Assembly (NCBI RefSeq): GCF_016464375.1
Contig: NZ_JADDIU010000042.1
Coordinates: 1-32,235, forward strand
Source: Bacillus renqingensis
GTDB lineage: Bacteria; Bacillota; Bacilli; Bacillales; Cytobacillaceae
Reading direction: 5' to 3'
Length of the DNA: 32,235 bases
The notes under the pieces were generated by a model. It was given only the letters and a program-made list of their open reading frames with translations, made no database searches and was not told the DNA's origin. Position numbers and translations under genes: made by a program. Positions 25,114 through 32,235 of this stretch are shown here, piece after piece (within the stretch, counting starts at the first letter, position 1; each line of letters starts with the position of its first letter).

Positions 25114-25142
25114 GTTCCTTTTTCAAGAATATTGGTTATAAT
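25114..25142 (+). promoter_or_regulatory. Promoter of the small RNA
   Basis: A perfect TATAAT (25137-25142) with a weak -35 (TTCCTT, 25115-25120). The same arrangement, with TATAAT at 32095-32100, precedes the second RNA copy, and a decayed version lies at 18839-18912. Confidence 0.6.
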
Positions 25143-25148
25143 ATCATA

Positions 25149-25282
25149 AGAAATTTATGCATTAAAAAAGACCGTACATGCGGTAACATGTCGGTCCAGC
25201 AATAGATGGTTCCCTCTATGGAGTCGGCTTTATGGCAGAACAATCCACCTGAGCCGTTTAACTCAAGGGTGGATTATTTTTT
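25149..25282 (+). ncRNA. Candidate small RNA, copy 1 (about 134 nt)
   Basis: The stretch from about 25149 has its own promoter and ends in a factor-independent terminator: AATCCACC (25242-25249) pairs with GGTGGATT (25268-25275), inner TGAG with CTCA, then T-run to 25282. A 5' hairpin pairs GACCG (25170-25174) with CGGTC (25192-25196) and ACATG with CATGT. Between them the conserved segment CCAGCAATAGA-GGTTCCCT recurs in the second copy at 32107-32235, where loop sequences differ but stems are kept. There is no open frame. No Rfam family was recognised by eye. Confidence 0.7.
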
Positions 25283-25471
25283 GTGATAATGAAATGACAG
25301 AATGGCTACGATTAGACTTGCAAAAGATATTGCAAGCCTTAACGCTTGGAAGACTGTCATGTAGACCCTTTGTAAACTTTTATACACCTATGGCGTATAT
25401 TCGATATTAGTCCTTATCATCACTCATTGAACCAATGATTATATTTTTCTTTGTCCTATCACTTAATAGAA

Positions 25472-25873
25472 TTATTTTAATGCTGTTTGCTCCAGTACCC
25501 GTATTCTTTTTTCGAGTTCTTCTATTTTCTCCTGTTGTTTCGATATTAACCTGTTCTGTTCTTCAATCAAATTATGCAAATTATCGTTGGAAGTTTTGGA
25601 TGAACCATTTCGCTTGACTAGCGTATTATTTTCCGGACTCCCATTCAAACTCATTATCTTAATATTGTATGTTTTCCTTGCTGATTCTCTGACAGTTTCA
25701 TAAATTAATGATTTATATCGCTCTTCCAGCCAATCTGCAGCAAATGAATTTTGCCCTTTTATAATTAAAGTATCACCTTCGATTTCTGCCTCTGTTCCTT
25801 TAAACCAAGTTTCAAAACTTGGTTTTGTTATTTTTTCGCTTATTTTTTCCAGTACAATTGACCACAAATCCAC
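25472..25873 (-). CDS. Stand-alone DnaA domain I protein with coiled-coil tail
   Basis: This protein is 133 residues long (from GTG at 25873). Residues 1-75 match the N-terminal domain I of DnaA: LDLW-like VDLWSIVLEKI, the hallmark ITKPSFETWFKGT, GDTLIIKGQNSFAADWLEERY. The AAA+ and DNA-binding domains of DnaA are absent. After a polar linker, residues 95-133 form a predicted coiled coil (EEQNRLISKQQEKIEELEKR). An ATG at 25882 directly abuts AAGGAG and is too close for use; GTG three codons on has nine bases spacing. Domain I mediates DnaA self-association and helicase or SirA/DnaD binding, so this protein could modulate initiation; that is inference. Confidence 0.82.
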   Translation of the reverse strand: MDLWSIVLEKISEKITKPSFETWFKGTEAEIEGDTLIIKGQNSFAADWLEERYKSLIYETVRESARKTYNIKIMSLNGSPENNTLVKRNGSSKTSNDNLHNLIEEQNRLISKQQEKIEELEKRIRVLEQTALK

Positions 25874-25914
25874 TAAACCCATCTCCTTAGACCAAAATTT
25901 ATTTTGAAAGAAAA

Positions 25915-26130
25915 CTAAAGCGTTAGAAGAATCTCCCTCAGCTGGTTTAACTCATCTTTTGAAAGTGTAATTCCCTTTCCCATTTTTTCATGGTTTTCTG
26001 CCCAATCACGAATATCATACTTAGGCTCTCTCCCATTCCAACTAATGAGATTCAGTTCTTTTTTCCATCCTTTTGCTGATTCTGAAAGGACAGCAATAGT
26101 TTCTATGATTTCATATTTGATTTCCGTCAT
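25915..26130 (-). CDS. YdbC family protein (PC4-like)
   Basis: This is a 71-residue protein with the YdbC pattern: EIIETIAVLSESAKGWKKEL, NLISWNGREPKYDIRDWAE, MGKGITLSKDEL. The fold is related to the transcriptional coactivator PC4, which binds single-stranded DNA. AAAGGAGGT lies before the ATG. It lies 41 bases upstream of the DnaA domain I gene on the same strand, so they are likely one operon. The pairing of a ssDNA-binding fold with a DnaA domain suggests a replication or DNA-related role. Confidence 0.85.
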   Translation of the reverse strand: MTEIKYEIIETIAVLSESAKGWKKELNLISWNGREPKYDIRDWAENHEKMGKGITLSKDELNQLREILLTL

Positions 26131-26279
26131 AGCATAAACCTCCTTTGATAAAAATAATCCTGATATTCAAATAGGCAGGAACTCAACTGTTACAATCTCA
26201 CTCTCATTTAATTGTTTTTTGAAACATAAAATACGATTAAAACAGCATCTGTAAAAAGGTCGGAAGTGGGTAAAATAGA

Positions 26280-26546
26280 TTGGATATATTTTTAATTGTA
26301 GCCATATGGTTAATCTTTGGGTCATTATGTTTATATACCTTTCTATCTTGAAAAATAGAAGAATTTGAAGAACATACGAGTACTATTCGAAAGTTTTGGT
26401 ATTTACATATTTGGCTGCTTAGTTTTCCTAACAAAAGAACAAAATATCATATTTATAGATTGGAAAAAGTTTTATTTATCTTGGTCGTTTTTATTATAAT
26501 AGATTCGTTGTTATTTTTAAATCTCTATTTCAGTAAAATGAGGTGA
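26280..26546 (+). pseudogene. Small membrane-protein ORF interrupted by an in-frame TGA
   Basis: From TTG at 26280 an 89-codon frame encodes two hydrophobic segments: DIFLIVAIWLIFGSLCLYTF, then after a TGA at 26349-26351 a polar stretch (KIEEFEEHTSTIRKFWYLHI) and a second helix (VLFILVVFIIIDSLLFLNLY). Apart from that single stop the frame is clean to 26546. No family was recognised. A GGAAGTGGG lies upstream. It is either a recently inactivated gene, a sequencing error or a read-through case. It ends four bases before the next small ORF. Confidence 0.45.
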
Positions 26547-26550
26547 GGTC

Positions 26551-26706
26551 ATGAAAAAGTATAAACGGGCAAATGTCGTCATCCCCAAAATTACACCATC
26601 TAATTTTACTATTCAATTAAGGAAGAACAATTACCGCTTGATAAAACATCTTGAACATTTGGAATATATACCTTTTAGAATAAAAAAAGAGTCTGATAGG
26701 AGTTAA
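26551..26706 (+). CDS. Small basic hypothetical protein, 51 residues
   Basis: ATG at 26551 behind AGGTGAGG (close spacing), with frame MKKYKRANVVIPKITPSNFT to GVK-poor, Lys/Arg-rich C-terminus (RIKKESDRS). It is strongly basic, with no membrane helix and no recognised family. It sits four bases after the interrupted membrane ORF, which suggests a two-gene unit. Nothing coding is seen from here to the palindrome at 26807. Confidence 0.4.
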   Translation: MKKYKRANVVIPKITPSNFTIQLRKNNYRLIKHLEHLEYIPFRIKKESDRS

Positions 26707-26806
26707 GATACACTGTTGAATTTAGTGTCAATTCCTTAATTCATTCCAAATGAAACAACAAGGTAGAGCAGTTTTATTATGACCTATCTAATATAGATTT
26801 AAATCT

Positions 26807-26857
26807 AAAAAGTGCCTGACACCATGTGAAAGTTTCACATGGTGTCAGGCACTTTTT
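26807..26857. repeat. Perfect 51-base palindrome (GTGCCTGACACC element), possible terminator
   Basis: Arms of 25 bases, centred on 26832, are perfect complements (AAAAGTGCCTGACACCATGT and onward), with T-run on the right and A-run on the left, so it can terminate both strands. GTGCCTGACACC-type hairpins occur widely between Bacillaceae genes; that statement is from general knowledge, not from this window, where only one copy is seen. Confidence 0.7.
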
Positions 26858-26956
26858 TTATATATAAACTTCACTTATTTTTTGGTTTTAATTTCTATAG
26901 AATAAAATATTCCAGCTATTTATTTTTCAATAATAATGTCCCTTATATTTTGACAA

Positions 26957-27029
26957 ATAGAAAATTAATTTTACAGAATATTGACAATTATATATATTCA
27001 TTTTATTATCAATATAGATACCTTAGGTA
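26957..27029 (+). promoter_or_regulatory. Promoter and operator candidates of the gentisate operon
   Basis: TTGACA (26981-26986), 17 bases, TATTAT (27004-27009) is a near-consensus SigA promoter about 80 bases before the ATG at 27090. A 12-bp palindrome AAAATTAATTTT (26961-26972) lies just upstream of the -35, and TACCTTAGGTA (27019-27029) overlaps the expected start of transcription. Either could bind the IclR regulator encoded at 30616. A second TTGACA-like element lies at about 26950-26955. Confidence 0.55.
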
Positions 27030-27089
27030 ACTATATAGACTTAAAATGAAAGTGCTTACTATTTAACTATTTTTATGAGGAGTGAGATC

Positions 27090-28211
27090 ATGGCAAAAAG
27101 CGAGTCTATAACTAAAGAAATCTTGGATCATTATTACGAAGGGATGAAAAGAAATCATCTTGGACCGCTGTGGTTTGATTTGGGCCATATGGTAACGAAA
27201 GAGCCTGTACATGATGTAGAACCGTATTTATGGAAATGGAGTACCATTCGAGAATATGCGTTAAAAGCAGGAGAATTGGTTGAACCGGGAAAAGATGCGG
27301 AGCGCCGGGTTGTTTATCTTCAAAACCCAAGTTTGTTAAAACGCGGCCTTATTGGTTATGGGACACATACCTTATATGCTGGTATCCAGCTGCTTTTGCC
27401 GGGTGAGTATGCTCCATCACATCATCATTCTCAATCGGCTATCCGTTTTATTATTGAAGGAGACGACAAAGCTTACACAGCAGTTAATGGGGAAAAGATC
27501 TACATGGAACGAGGTGATGTCGTCCTTACACCGGCTTGGACATGGCATGAGCATAAGCATGAAGGGACAGAGCCAGTGTTTTGGTTGGATGGGCTTGATG
27601 TCGGCCTTGTTCGGACAATGGCTGCCTCCTTCTTCGAGCAGTATGAGAAAGAATTTTATCCTATGGAAGCACCGGAAAACTATTCGTCACAACAATTTTC
27701 AATGGGCGTGTTTAAAAAGCTGAATGAAGCACCTGCGCCGGATGAACCATCCCCTATCTTCGGTTACAAATACCAACGGGCTCACTATTTGCTGGACCAA
27801 ATGACAGAGGCTGATTATGATCCATTTGATGGTTACGCCCTTGAATATATAAATCCCAAGACAAATGGTTCTGCGGATGCTCGTATTGGGACGATGATAC
27901 AAAAGCTAAAGTCTGGTCAGCAAACAAAAGCACACCGCCATGTCCATAGTGCGATTTACCATATCATTGAGGGGACCGGATATACCATTATTGATGGGCA
28001 AAAGTTTGAATGGGAAACAGGAGATTTCTTTATCCTGCCTCCATGGAGTCATCACGAGCATGTCAATACAGGATCTTGCGATGCTATCCTATTTTCATTT
28101 AACGATAAACCTGTCATGGAAAAGCTCCAGCTTGAATTCAGCGAAAGCTATGAACAGAATGATGGTCATCAAGTAATAGAAAAAGTATTTGTACCGAATC
28201 AAACGGTGTAA
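27090..28211 (+). CDS. Gentisate 1,2-dioxygenase
   Basis: This 373-residue bicupin iron(II) enzyme opens the ring of gentisate (2,5-dihydroxybenzoate) with O2 to give maleylpyruvate. The N-terminal cupin has the metal ligands His111 and His113 (PSHHHSQSAIRFI) and His153 (TWHEHKHEG). A second cupin has AHRHVHSAIYHIIEGTG and PPWSHHEHVN. The motif GTHTLYAGIQLLLPGEYAPS is typical for the family. The start at 27090 (MAKSES) lies seven bases after AGGAG; an in-frame ATG at 27075 overlaps that site. It is the first gene of the operon. Salicylate-type ring-cleaving relatives exist, but gentisate is the best guess. Confidence 0.9.
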   Translation: MAKSESITKEILDHYYEGMKRNHLGPLWFDLGHMVTKEPVHDVEPYLWKWSTIREYALKAGELVEPGKDAERRVVYLQNPSLLKRGLIGYGTHTLYAGIQLLLPGEYAPSHHHSQSAIRFIIEGDDKAYTAVNGEKIYMERGDVVLTPAWTWHEHKHEGTEPVFWLDGLDVGLVRTMAASFFEQYEKEFYPMEAPENYSSQQFSMGVFKKLNEAPAPDEPSPIFGYKYQRAHYLLDQMTEADYDPFDGYALEYINPKTNGSADARIGTMIQKLKSGQQTKAHRHVHSAIYHIIEGTGYTIIDGQKFEWETGDFFILPPWSHHEHVNTGSCDAILFSFNDKPVMEKLQLEFSESYEQNDGHQVIEKVFVPNQTV

Positions 28212-28226
28212 AAAGGAGTAAAACCG

Positions 28227-29093
28227 ATGAAAATTGCTATTTTCAATGATAATGTGCTAGGGGTCGTTAAGGGCAATCGTGTAACAGATGTATCAAAGAA
28301 TGTTGGGTGGGATCATGCTGACCCGAATGCTTCATTTTTGAGATTAATGGACCAGTTTGATGACTTGAAAGAGGAAATCGAACGGGAAACGGATAAAGGA
28401 ATCTCCTATTCATTGGACGAAGTCACCTTTAAATCACCCGTTCCAAGTACACGAAAAATTTGGGCCGCTCCCGTGAATTATCGAAAACATCAGGAAGAAA
28501 TGAATAAAATGTTCAATAATGCCCCTCGAACTATTGAGGATATCGCCTTATTTTTGAAATCACCAGAATCGTTATCCGGGCCATCAGATCCGATTTTGCT
28601 TCCTTTCAAAGACCGCCGGACGGATCACGAAGCCGAGCTTGGCTATGTAGTCGGCAAAAAAGCAAAAAATGTAATGGCAGATGAAGCAAAGGATTATATT
28701 TTTGGTTATTTTGCCTTATTAGATATTTCTATTCGTGGACATGAGGAAAGAACATGGCGAAAATCATTTGATACGTTTACCCCAATCGGCCCTTGGATCG
28801 TAACCGCTGATGAAATAGAGAATCCTCATAATCTAGAAATGAAGCTATGGGTAAACGATGAAATTCGCCAAGATGGAAACACGAAGCATCTCATTTATGA
28901 TTGTTACAAATGCTTTGAAGTAGCATGTAACAATATGACACTGCTCCCTGGTGATATTATTGCAACCGGTACACCAGAAGGGGTGGGTCCAATTGAACCA
29001 GGAGATCGTGTTCGCATAAAAATTGATCAAATCGGTGAATTTACTGTGGACGTGAAACTTAGCAGTGCAATGAATTCTTTTGTTAAAAGTTGA
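28227..29093 (+). CDS. Fumarylacetoacetate hydrolase family protein (ring-cleavage product hydrolase)
   Basis: This 288-residue protein of the FAH fold probably hydrolyses maleylpyruvate or fumarylpyruvate to pyruvate and the C4 acid. The catalytic domain starts near VTFKSPVPSTRKIWAAPVNYRKHQEE, and the metal-binding motif DHEAELGYVVGKKAKNV is clear. TPIGPWIVTADEI and LLPGDIIATGTPEGVGPI are standard family segments. It lies 15 bases after the dioxygenase gene, with AAAGGAG upstream. There is no maleylpyruvate isomerase gene in the window, so either direct maleylpyruvate hydrolysis or an isomerase elsewhere is implied. Confidence 0.9.
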   Translation: MKIAIFNDNVLGVVKGNRVTDVSKNVGWDHADPNASFLRLMDQFDDLKEEIERETDKGISYSLDEVTFKSPVPSTRKIWAAPVNYRKHQEEMNKMFNNAPRTIEDIALFLKSPESLSGPSDPILLPFKDRRTDHEAELGYVVGKKAKNVMADEAKDYIFGYFALLDISIRGHEERTWRKSFDTFTPIGPWIVTADEIENPHNLEMKLWVNDEIRQDGNTKHLIYDCYKCFEVACNNMTLLPGDIIATGTPEGVGPIEPGDRVRIKIDQIGEFTVDVKLSSAMNSFVKS

Positions 29094-29181
29094 AAACAAA
29101 GTCGATTAACAAGTAAATAATTTGTGATTTATCAGTAAGATTCTAACCAAATACATTATTAAATCTAAGGGGGGAGTTACT

Positions 29182-30525
29182 ATTAGAACGTTCAATGTAA
29201 ATGAGATTATAGAGGAGCAAAAGCTGAATCGTTATCACTTGCTCATTATAGGCTGCTGTATGTTTATTATGATTTGTGACGGATATGATATGTTTATGTT
29301 TGGAGCAATCGTTCCTTCCTTAATAAAAGAATGGGGAAATAGTGCAATTGAGGTTGGGGCAATTGGTAGTTATGCATTAATTGGGATGATGATAGGCGCT
29401 TTATTCTTTGGACCACTCGCTGATAAGGTTGGAAGAAAGAATGTTATTTTAGCATGCACCATCATTTTTTCTTTATTTACGTTTACTTCGGCTTTATCCA
29501 ACAGCCTGAGTGTATTCGGCGTACAACGTTTTATTGCAGGGATTGGACTTGGCGGTGTAATGCCTAATTTAATTTCATTAGTTACCGAGTATGCACCGAA
29601 AAAGCATAAAAGTCTGTTTGTAGCCATTATGTTCAGTGGCCATCCATTAGGTGGTGTTCTAGCATCTGTAGGGGGATTATCAATTCTTCCTGCATTTGGT
29701 TGGAGAGCAGTTGTTTTTATAGGGGTTCTACCAATTATTTTAATGCCTATTATTTACAAAATTCTTCCGGATTCCCCAACCTTTTATGTGTTAAAAGGCA
29801 AAACGGACAAGTTAGTCCCTGTTTTACACCGACTCAATCGGGATGAGAAGTATCAGAAGGGAGATCAATTTGTCGTCCCTACCAAATTAACGGAAGGAAT
29901 GCCTATTAAACATTTGTTTAAGAATAAGCGTGGCGTAAGTACAGTCATGTTTTGGATTGCTTCCTTTATGTGTCTGTTGGTAATGTATGGATTAAGTACA
30001 TGGCTTCCAAGTATTATGCAAGGTGCAGGTTTTGCTTTAGGATCTAGTATGACATTCTTAATTACATTAAATGCAGGTGCAGTGACTGGAGCTATTCTAG
30101 GTGCTGGATTAGCTGACCATTTTGGGTTAAAAAAGATGTTACTATTATTTCTGTGTCTAGGATTTTTTACTCTAATTTCACTTAGCTTTAATCCTAACAT
30201 GCTTTTCCTTTATGTACTAATTTTTGTAGCTGGAGCTACTACGACTGGTTCACAGAATATTGTAAACGCTTTTGTTTCACAATATTATCCAACTGAAATG
30301 CGGGCAACTGGCTCCGGTTGGGCTTTGGGAATGGGAAGGATTGGCGGAATGCTTGGTCCTACACTAGGAGGAGCTCTTCTAACTGCACAATTAACCTTGC
30401 AATTAAATTTTCTAGCATTTGCTATCCCCTGCCTCATTGCTGCAATTGCCATCGTCTTTGTTAAGGAAAAAAATGGACAGCATTATTCAGCGATTCAAAA
30501 TGAAATTGCTTTTAATCAAAAATAA
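29182..30525 (+). CDS. MFS transporter, aromatic acid:H+ symporter (AAHS) family, ATT start
   Basis: This 447-residue, 12-helix transporter is predicted to import gentisate or a related aromatic acid. The motif DGYDMFMFGAIVPSLIKEWG in helix 1 and GPLADKVGRKNV in loop 2-3 are hallmarks of AAHS members such as BenK and PcaK. Homology and the ribosome site point to a start at ATT (29182): GGGGGGAG lies five bases upstream, and the following residues RTFNVNEIIEEQKLNRYHL match the usual AAHS N-terminus. There is no ATG, GTG or TTG in that region. A CTG at 29224 behind AGAGGAG or TTG at 29239 would cut off the conserved tail. It is followed by a terminator. Confidence 0.88.
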   Translation: MRTFNVNEIIEEQKLNRYHLLIIGCCMFIMICDGYDMFMFGAIVPSLIKEWGNSAIEVGAIGSYALIGMMIGALFFGPLADKVGRKNVILACTIIFSLFTFTSALSNSLSVFGVQRFIAGIGLGGVMPNLISLVTEYAPKKHKSLFVAIMFSGHPLGGVLASVGGLSILPAFGWRAVVFIGVLPIILMPIIYKILPDSPTFYVLKGKTDKLVPVLHRLNRDEKYQKGDQFVVPTKLTEGMPIKHLFKNKRGVSTVMFWIASFMCLLVMYGLSTWLPSIMQGAGFALGSSMTFLITLNAGAVTGAILGAGLADHFGLKKMLLLFLCLGFFTLISLSFNPNMLFLYVLIFVAGATTTGSQNIVNAFVSQYYPTEMRATGSGWALGMGRIGGMLGPTLGGALLTAQLTLQLNFLAFAIPCLIAAIAIVFVKEKNGQHYSAIQNEIAFNQK

Positions 30526-30543
30526 ATTATCATTATTAGAACA

Positions 30544-30580
30544 AAAGCTGATTCGATATGAGTTGAATCAGCTTTTTTCT
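30544..30580 (+). terminator. Terminator of the gentisate operon
   Basis: AAAGCTGATTC (30544-30554) pairs perfectly with GAATCAGCTTT (30565-30575), followed by TTT. It lies between convergent genes. Confidence 0.85.
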
Positions 30581-30615
30581 TTGTCTATAAAAAGTATGAC
30601 CATCTTGCTAGATAT

Positions 30616-31380
30616 TTATGTTGCTCTATATCCAAACTGTGAGGAGATTTCTACTCTTTTTTCTATAAGATACCGACTAAGGTCTTCATGAATTTGGCTA
30701 GGGATCACTTCTTGAAAACCAACTACGGTGATGGTGCAAAGCAATTCATTGGCATAGTCCATAATTGGGATGGCCACTGACGCGATGGAATTTGCCAGTG
30801 CTTCTGTGGCAAATGAAATCCCTTCTTGTTGGATCCATTGAAAATTTTCTTCAAGCAGTCTATATTCTTCCTTTGTAAGCTTCGTTCTTTCTCTTTTAAT
30901 CCAATCTTCTATAAGTGGTCCTTTTTTATAAGTGGCGAATAGCTTTCCTACTGCTGATTTTAAGGGAAGAATTGTCCCAACCTGACCACCTAGATTAAGT
31001 CCTGCCTGGCTATTAATCATTTTAGCAATCATCGGCCCATTATGAGTCCATACTGCCAGTAATGTGGTTTCTTTTGAAAATAAATTAATTTCCTCGAGAT
31101 AGGGTGTTATTCTTGAAACAATATCTTCCTGATTGACAGCTGACATTCCGTATTCGATAAGGGTGCTTCCAGGTGAATAAAGGCCGGTGTATTTGTCCCG
31201 ATGAATGACTCCAATTGAAATCAAAGTATTTATGTATTTATACAGATTGCTTTTCGTAATATTGGTATACTGATGTATCTCATTAAATTTGATTGGTCTG
31301 CCATGTTTGACAATAATATCGATAACGGAAAAACCTACAAGAAGCGATTGAATTTTTACAGGTGTTTTTGTTTCGGACAT
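30616..31380 (-). CDS. IclR-family transcriptional regulator
   Basis: This 254-residue regulator has an N-terminal winged helix (about 8-65: SLLVGFSVIDIIVKHGRPIK, then TKSNLYKYINTL) and a C-terminal effector domain with LPLKSAVGKLFATY and EGISFATEALANSIASVAIPI, both typical of IclR proteins. The start at 31380 (MSETKTPV) follows AAGGAAGG; a longer frame to 31428 lacks support. Its position, convergent with the gentisate operon, suggests it controls that operon with gentisate or a related aromatic acid as effector. Confidence 0.9.
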   Translation of the reverse strand: MSETKTPVKIQSLLVGFSVIDIIVKHGRPIKFNEIHQYTNITKSNLYKYINTLISIGVIHRDKYTGLYSPGSTLIEYGMSAVNQEDIVSRITPYLEEINLFSKETTLLAVWTHNGPMIAKMINSQAGLNLGGQVGTILPLKSAVGKLFATYKKGPLIEDWIKRERTKLTKEEYRLLEENFQWIQQEGISFATEALANSIASVAIPIMDYANELLCTITVVGFQEVIPSQIHEDLSRYLIEKRVEISSQFGYRAT

Positions 31381-31488
31381 GTAACAACCTTCCTTTTTAC
31401 CATTCGGTATTTCCTCTAATTTTACCATAGCTGAAAAAGTTAATAAAACCTATTCTATTGGTTTTGCTAGTAGGATTACCTTCCGTTT

Positions 31489-31998
31489 TTAAGATTCCTT
31501 CCTCTGTTTTTTCCAATAATCATAAATAAATTCTTTGAATAATTCATTTAATGCTCCCTTTTTCTGTTTCGTTAACCATTCAACCTGATCAATTGGCAGC
31601 TTTAGTTTTATCTTTACTTCTTCATCAGGCATTTCTACTTTTCTAATTTCTTCTAACGTAATGCCATCTTCAATATTGGGAAACGAACCATTATTTTCAT
31701 TAACTACATCAAAATCTTCATATTCCCTTATGTCCTCAAGCTCAAAGTATAAATTCAGCCGCGGTAGGCCACCGGGCAAGCTGTTTACATGCATAAAGGT
31801 ATTTATTAATCTGCCATCCTCTAATTCTATTTCAACAATCAGATTATCGAGTCCTTTATATCTTTTTACAGCCACTTCACTTACAATCAAGTCCAATTGT
31901 AAAAAATAGCCTTCTGCTGATTTATAGATATAGATCGCACTGTTAAATACGTAAATACTCTCCCCATCCAGTTTGACTGATTTCACTTCTGTCATCAT
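31489..31998 (-). CDS. Hypothetical protein, 169 residues
   Basis: I do not recognise a family. The protein is acidic and beta-rich in its first 110 residues (EVKSVKLDGESIYVFNSAIY, later GGLPRLNLYFELEDIREYED) and ends in a basic helical part (VEWLTKQKKGALNELFKEFI). It has no signal peptide or membrane helix. A GGAGGAACAAA site lies before the ATG at 31998, and the frame is clean, so it is probably real. It is transcribed alone, 108 bases upstream of the IclR start and away from the small RNA on the other strand. Confidence 0.75.
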   Translation of the reverse strand: MMTEVKSVKLDGESIYVFNSAIYIYKSAEGYFLQLDLIVSEVAVKRYKGLDNLIVEIELEDGRLINTFMHVNSLPGGLPRLNLYFELEDIREYEDFDVVNENNGSFPNIEDGITLEEIRKVEMPDEEVKIKLKLPIDQVEWLTKQKKGALNELFKEFIYDYWKKQRKES

Positions 31999-32094
31999 TT
32001 TGTTCCTCCGGTTAAAAATTCAACTTTGGGAATTTACTTATCGACCCGATCGTTTTTCTAAAGAAAAAATCGTTTCTTTTTTAAGAACATTTGT

Positions 32095-32235
32095 TATAAT
32101 ATATGTAAGAGACTCATAAATTAAAAAAAGACCGAACATGGTTGGAAGCATGTCCGGTCCAGCAATAGACGGTTCCCTTATTAGGGGGACGGCTACTTAA
32201 GGGAAATAATCCACCTGAGCCGGTTAACTCAAGGG
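32095..32235 (+). ncRNA. Candidate small RNA, copy 2, cut by the window end
   Basis: A perfect TATAAT at 32095-32100 precedes an RNA expected to start near 32107. The 5' hairpin pairs GACCG (32130-32134) with CGGTC (32155-32159) and ACATG with CATGT, with a different loop (GTTGGAAG) from copy 1. The segment CCAGCAATAGACGGTTCCCT follows, and TTCCCT can pair with AGGGAA further on. The terminator arm AATCCACCTGAG and its partner CTCAAGGG begin before the window ends. Similarity to 25149-25282 is high in the RNA body and weaker upstream. Confidence 0.68.

Noticed and set aside
25300..25360. Inverted repeat around TTGCAAAAGATATTGCAAG as terminator of the DnaA domain I gene
   Set aside because: The stem is short and has no T-run on the minus strand; it was too weak to list as a feature.

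Overview
The window looks like chromosome of a low-GC, Gram-positive, spore-forming Bacillaceae (Bacillus / Neobacillus type). The reasons are strong AGGAGG-type ribosome binding sites, TTG and GTG starts, lipobox substrate-binding proteins, a B. subtilis yrh-type formate dehydrogenase cluster and a YdbC-like protein. No phage, IS transposase, CRISPR array, rRNA or tRNA was seen. Species assignment is inference.

Layout. Positions 1-6300 hold a minus-strand oligopeptide-type ABC importer (binding protein, two permeases, two ATPases), with a cre-like box and a TetR-type palindrome upstream. Positions 6430-9400 are a gene graveyard. It contains two copies of a GGGGTCAG hairpin repeat, a broken fragment of ssuD, a decayed YtaF/MntP-like gene, the last 54 codons of a RodA/FtsW/SpoVE gene, an intact XRE-DUF1232 regulator and tatC.

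Positions 9512-18764 form an organosulfur locus. On the minus strand, reading from upstream, it runs: LysR regulator with a structured terminator-containing leader, class III CoA-transferase, small NifX-like protein, atypical crotonase, ssuB, ssuD, ssuA, ssuC. Divergent from LysR lie a thiol dioxygenase that looks like the Gln (3-mercaptopropionate) type and ssuE. I infer that the locus imports sulfonated or sulfinated acids and releases sulfite by two routes: FMNH2-dependent desulfonation (SsuDE), and thiol oxidation followed by CoA activation. This is the best candidate for a little-described system here.

Positions 18956-24742 hold a formate dehydrogenase operon (formate/nitrite channel, large catalytic subunit, DUF1641, DUF2294, FdhD) preceded by a strong terminator hairpin in its leader. 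Positions 25114-26710 hold a small RNA with its own promoter and terminator, a stand-alone DnaA domain I protein, a YdbC/PC4-like protein and a two-ORF unit whose first ORF carries an in-frame TGA. Positions 26960-31380 hold a gentisate catabolic operon (gentisate 1,2-dioxygenase, FAH-family hydrolase, AAHS-type MFS transporter that apparently starts at ATT) with a convergent IclR regulator. The window ends with an unknown 169-residue protein and a second, truncated copy of the small RNA.
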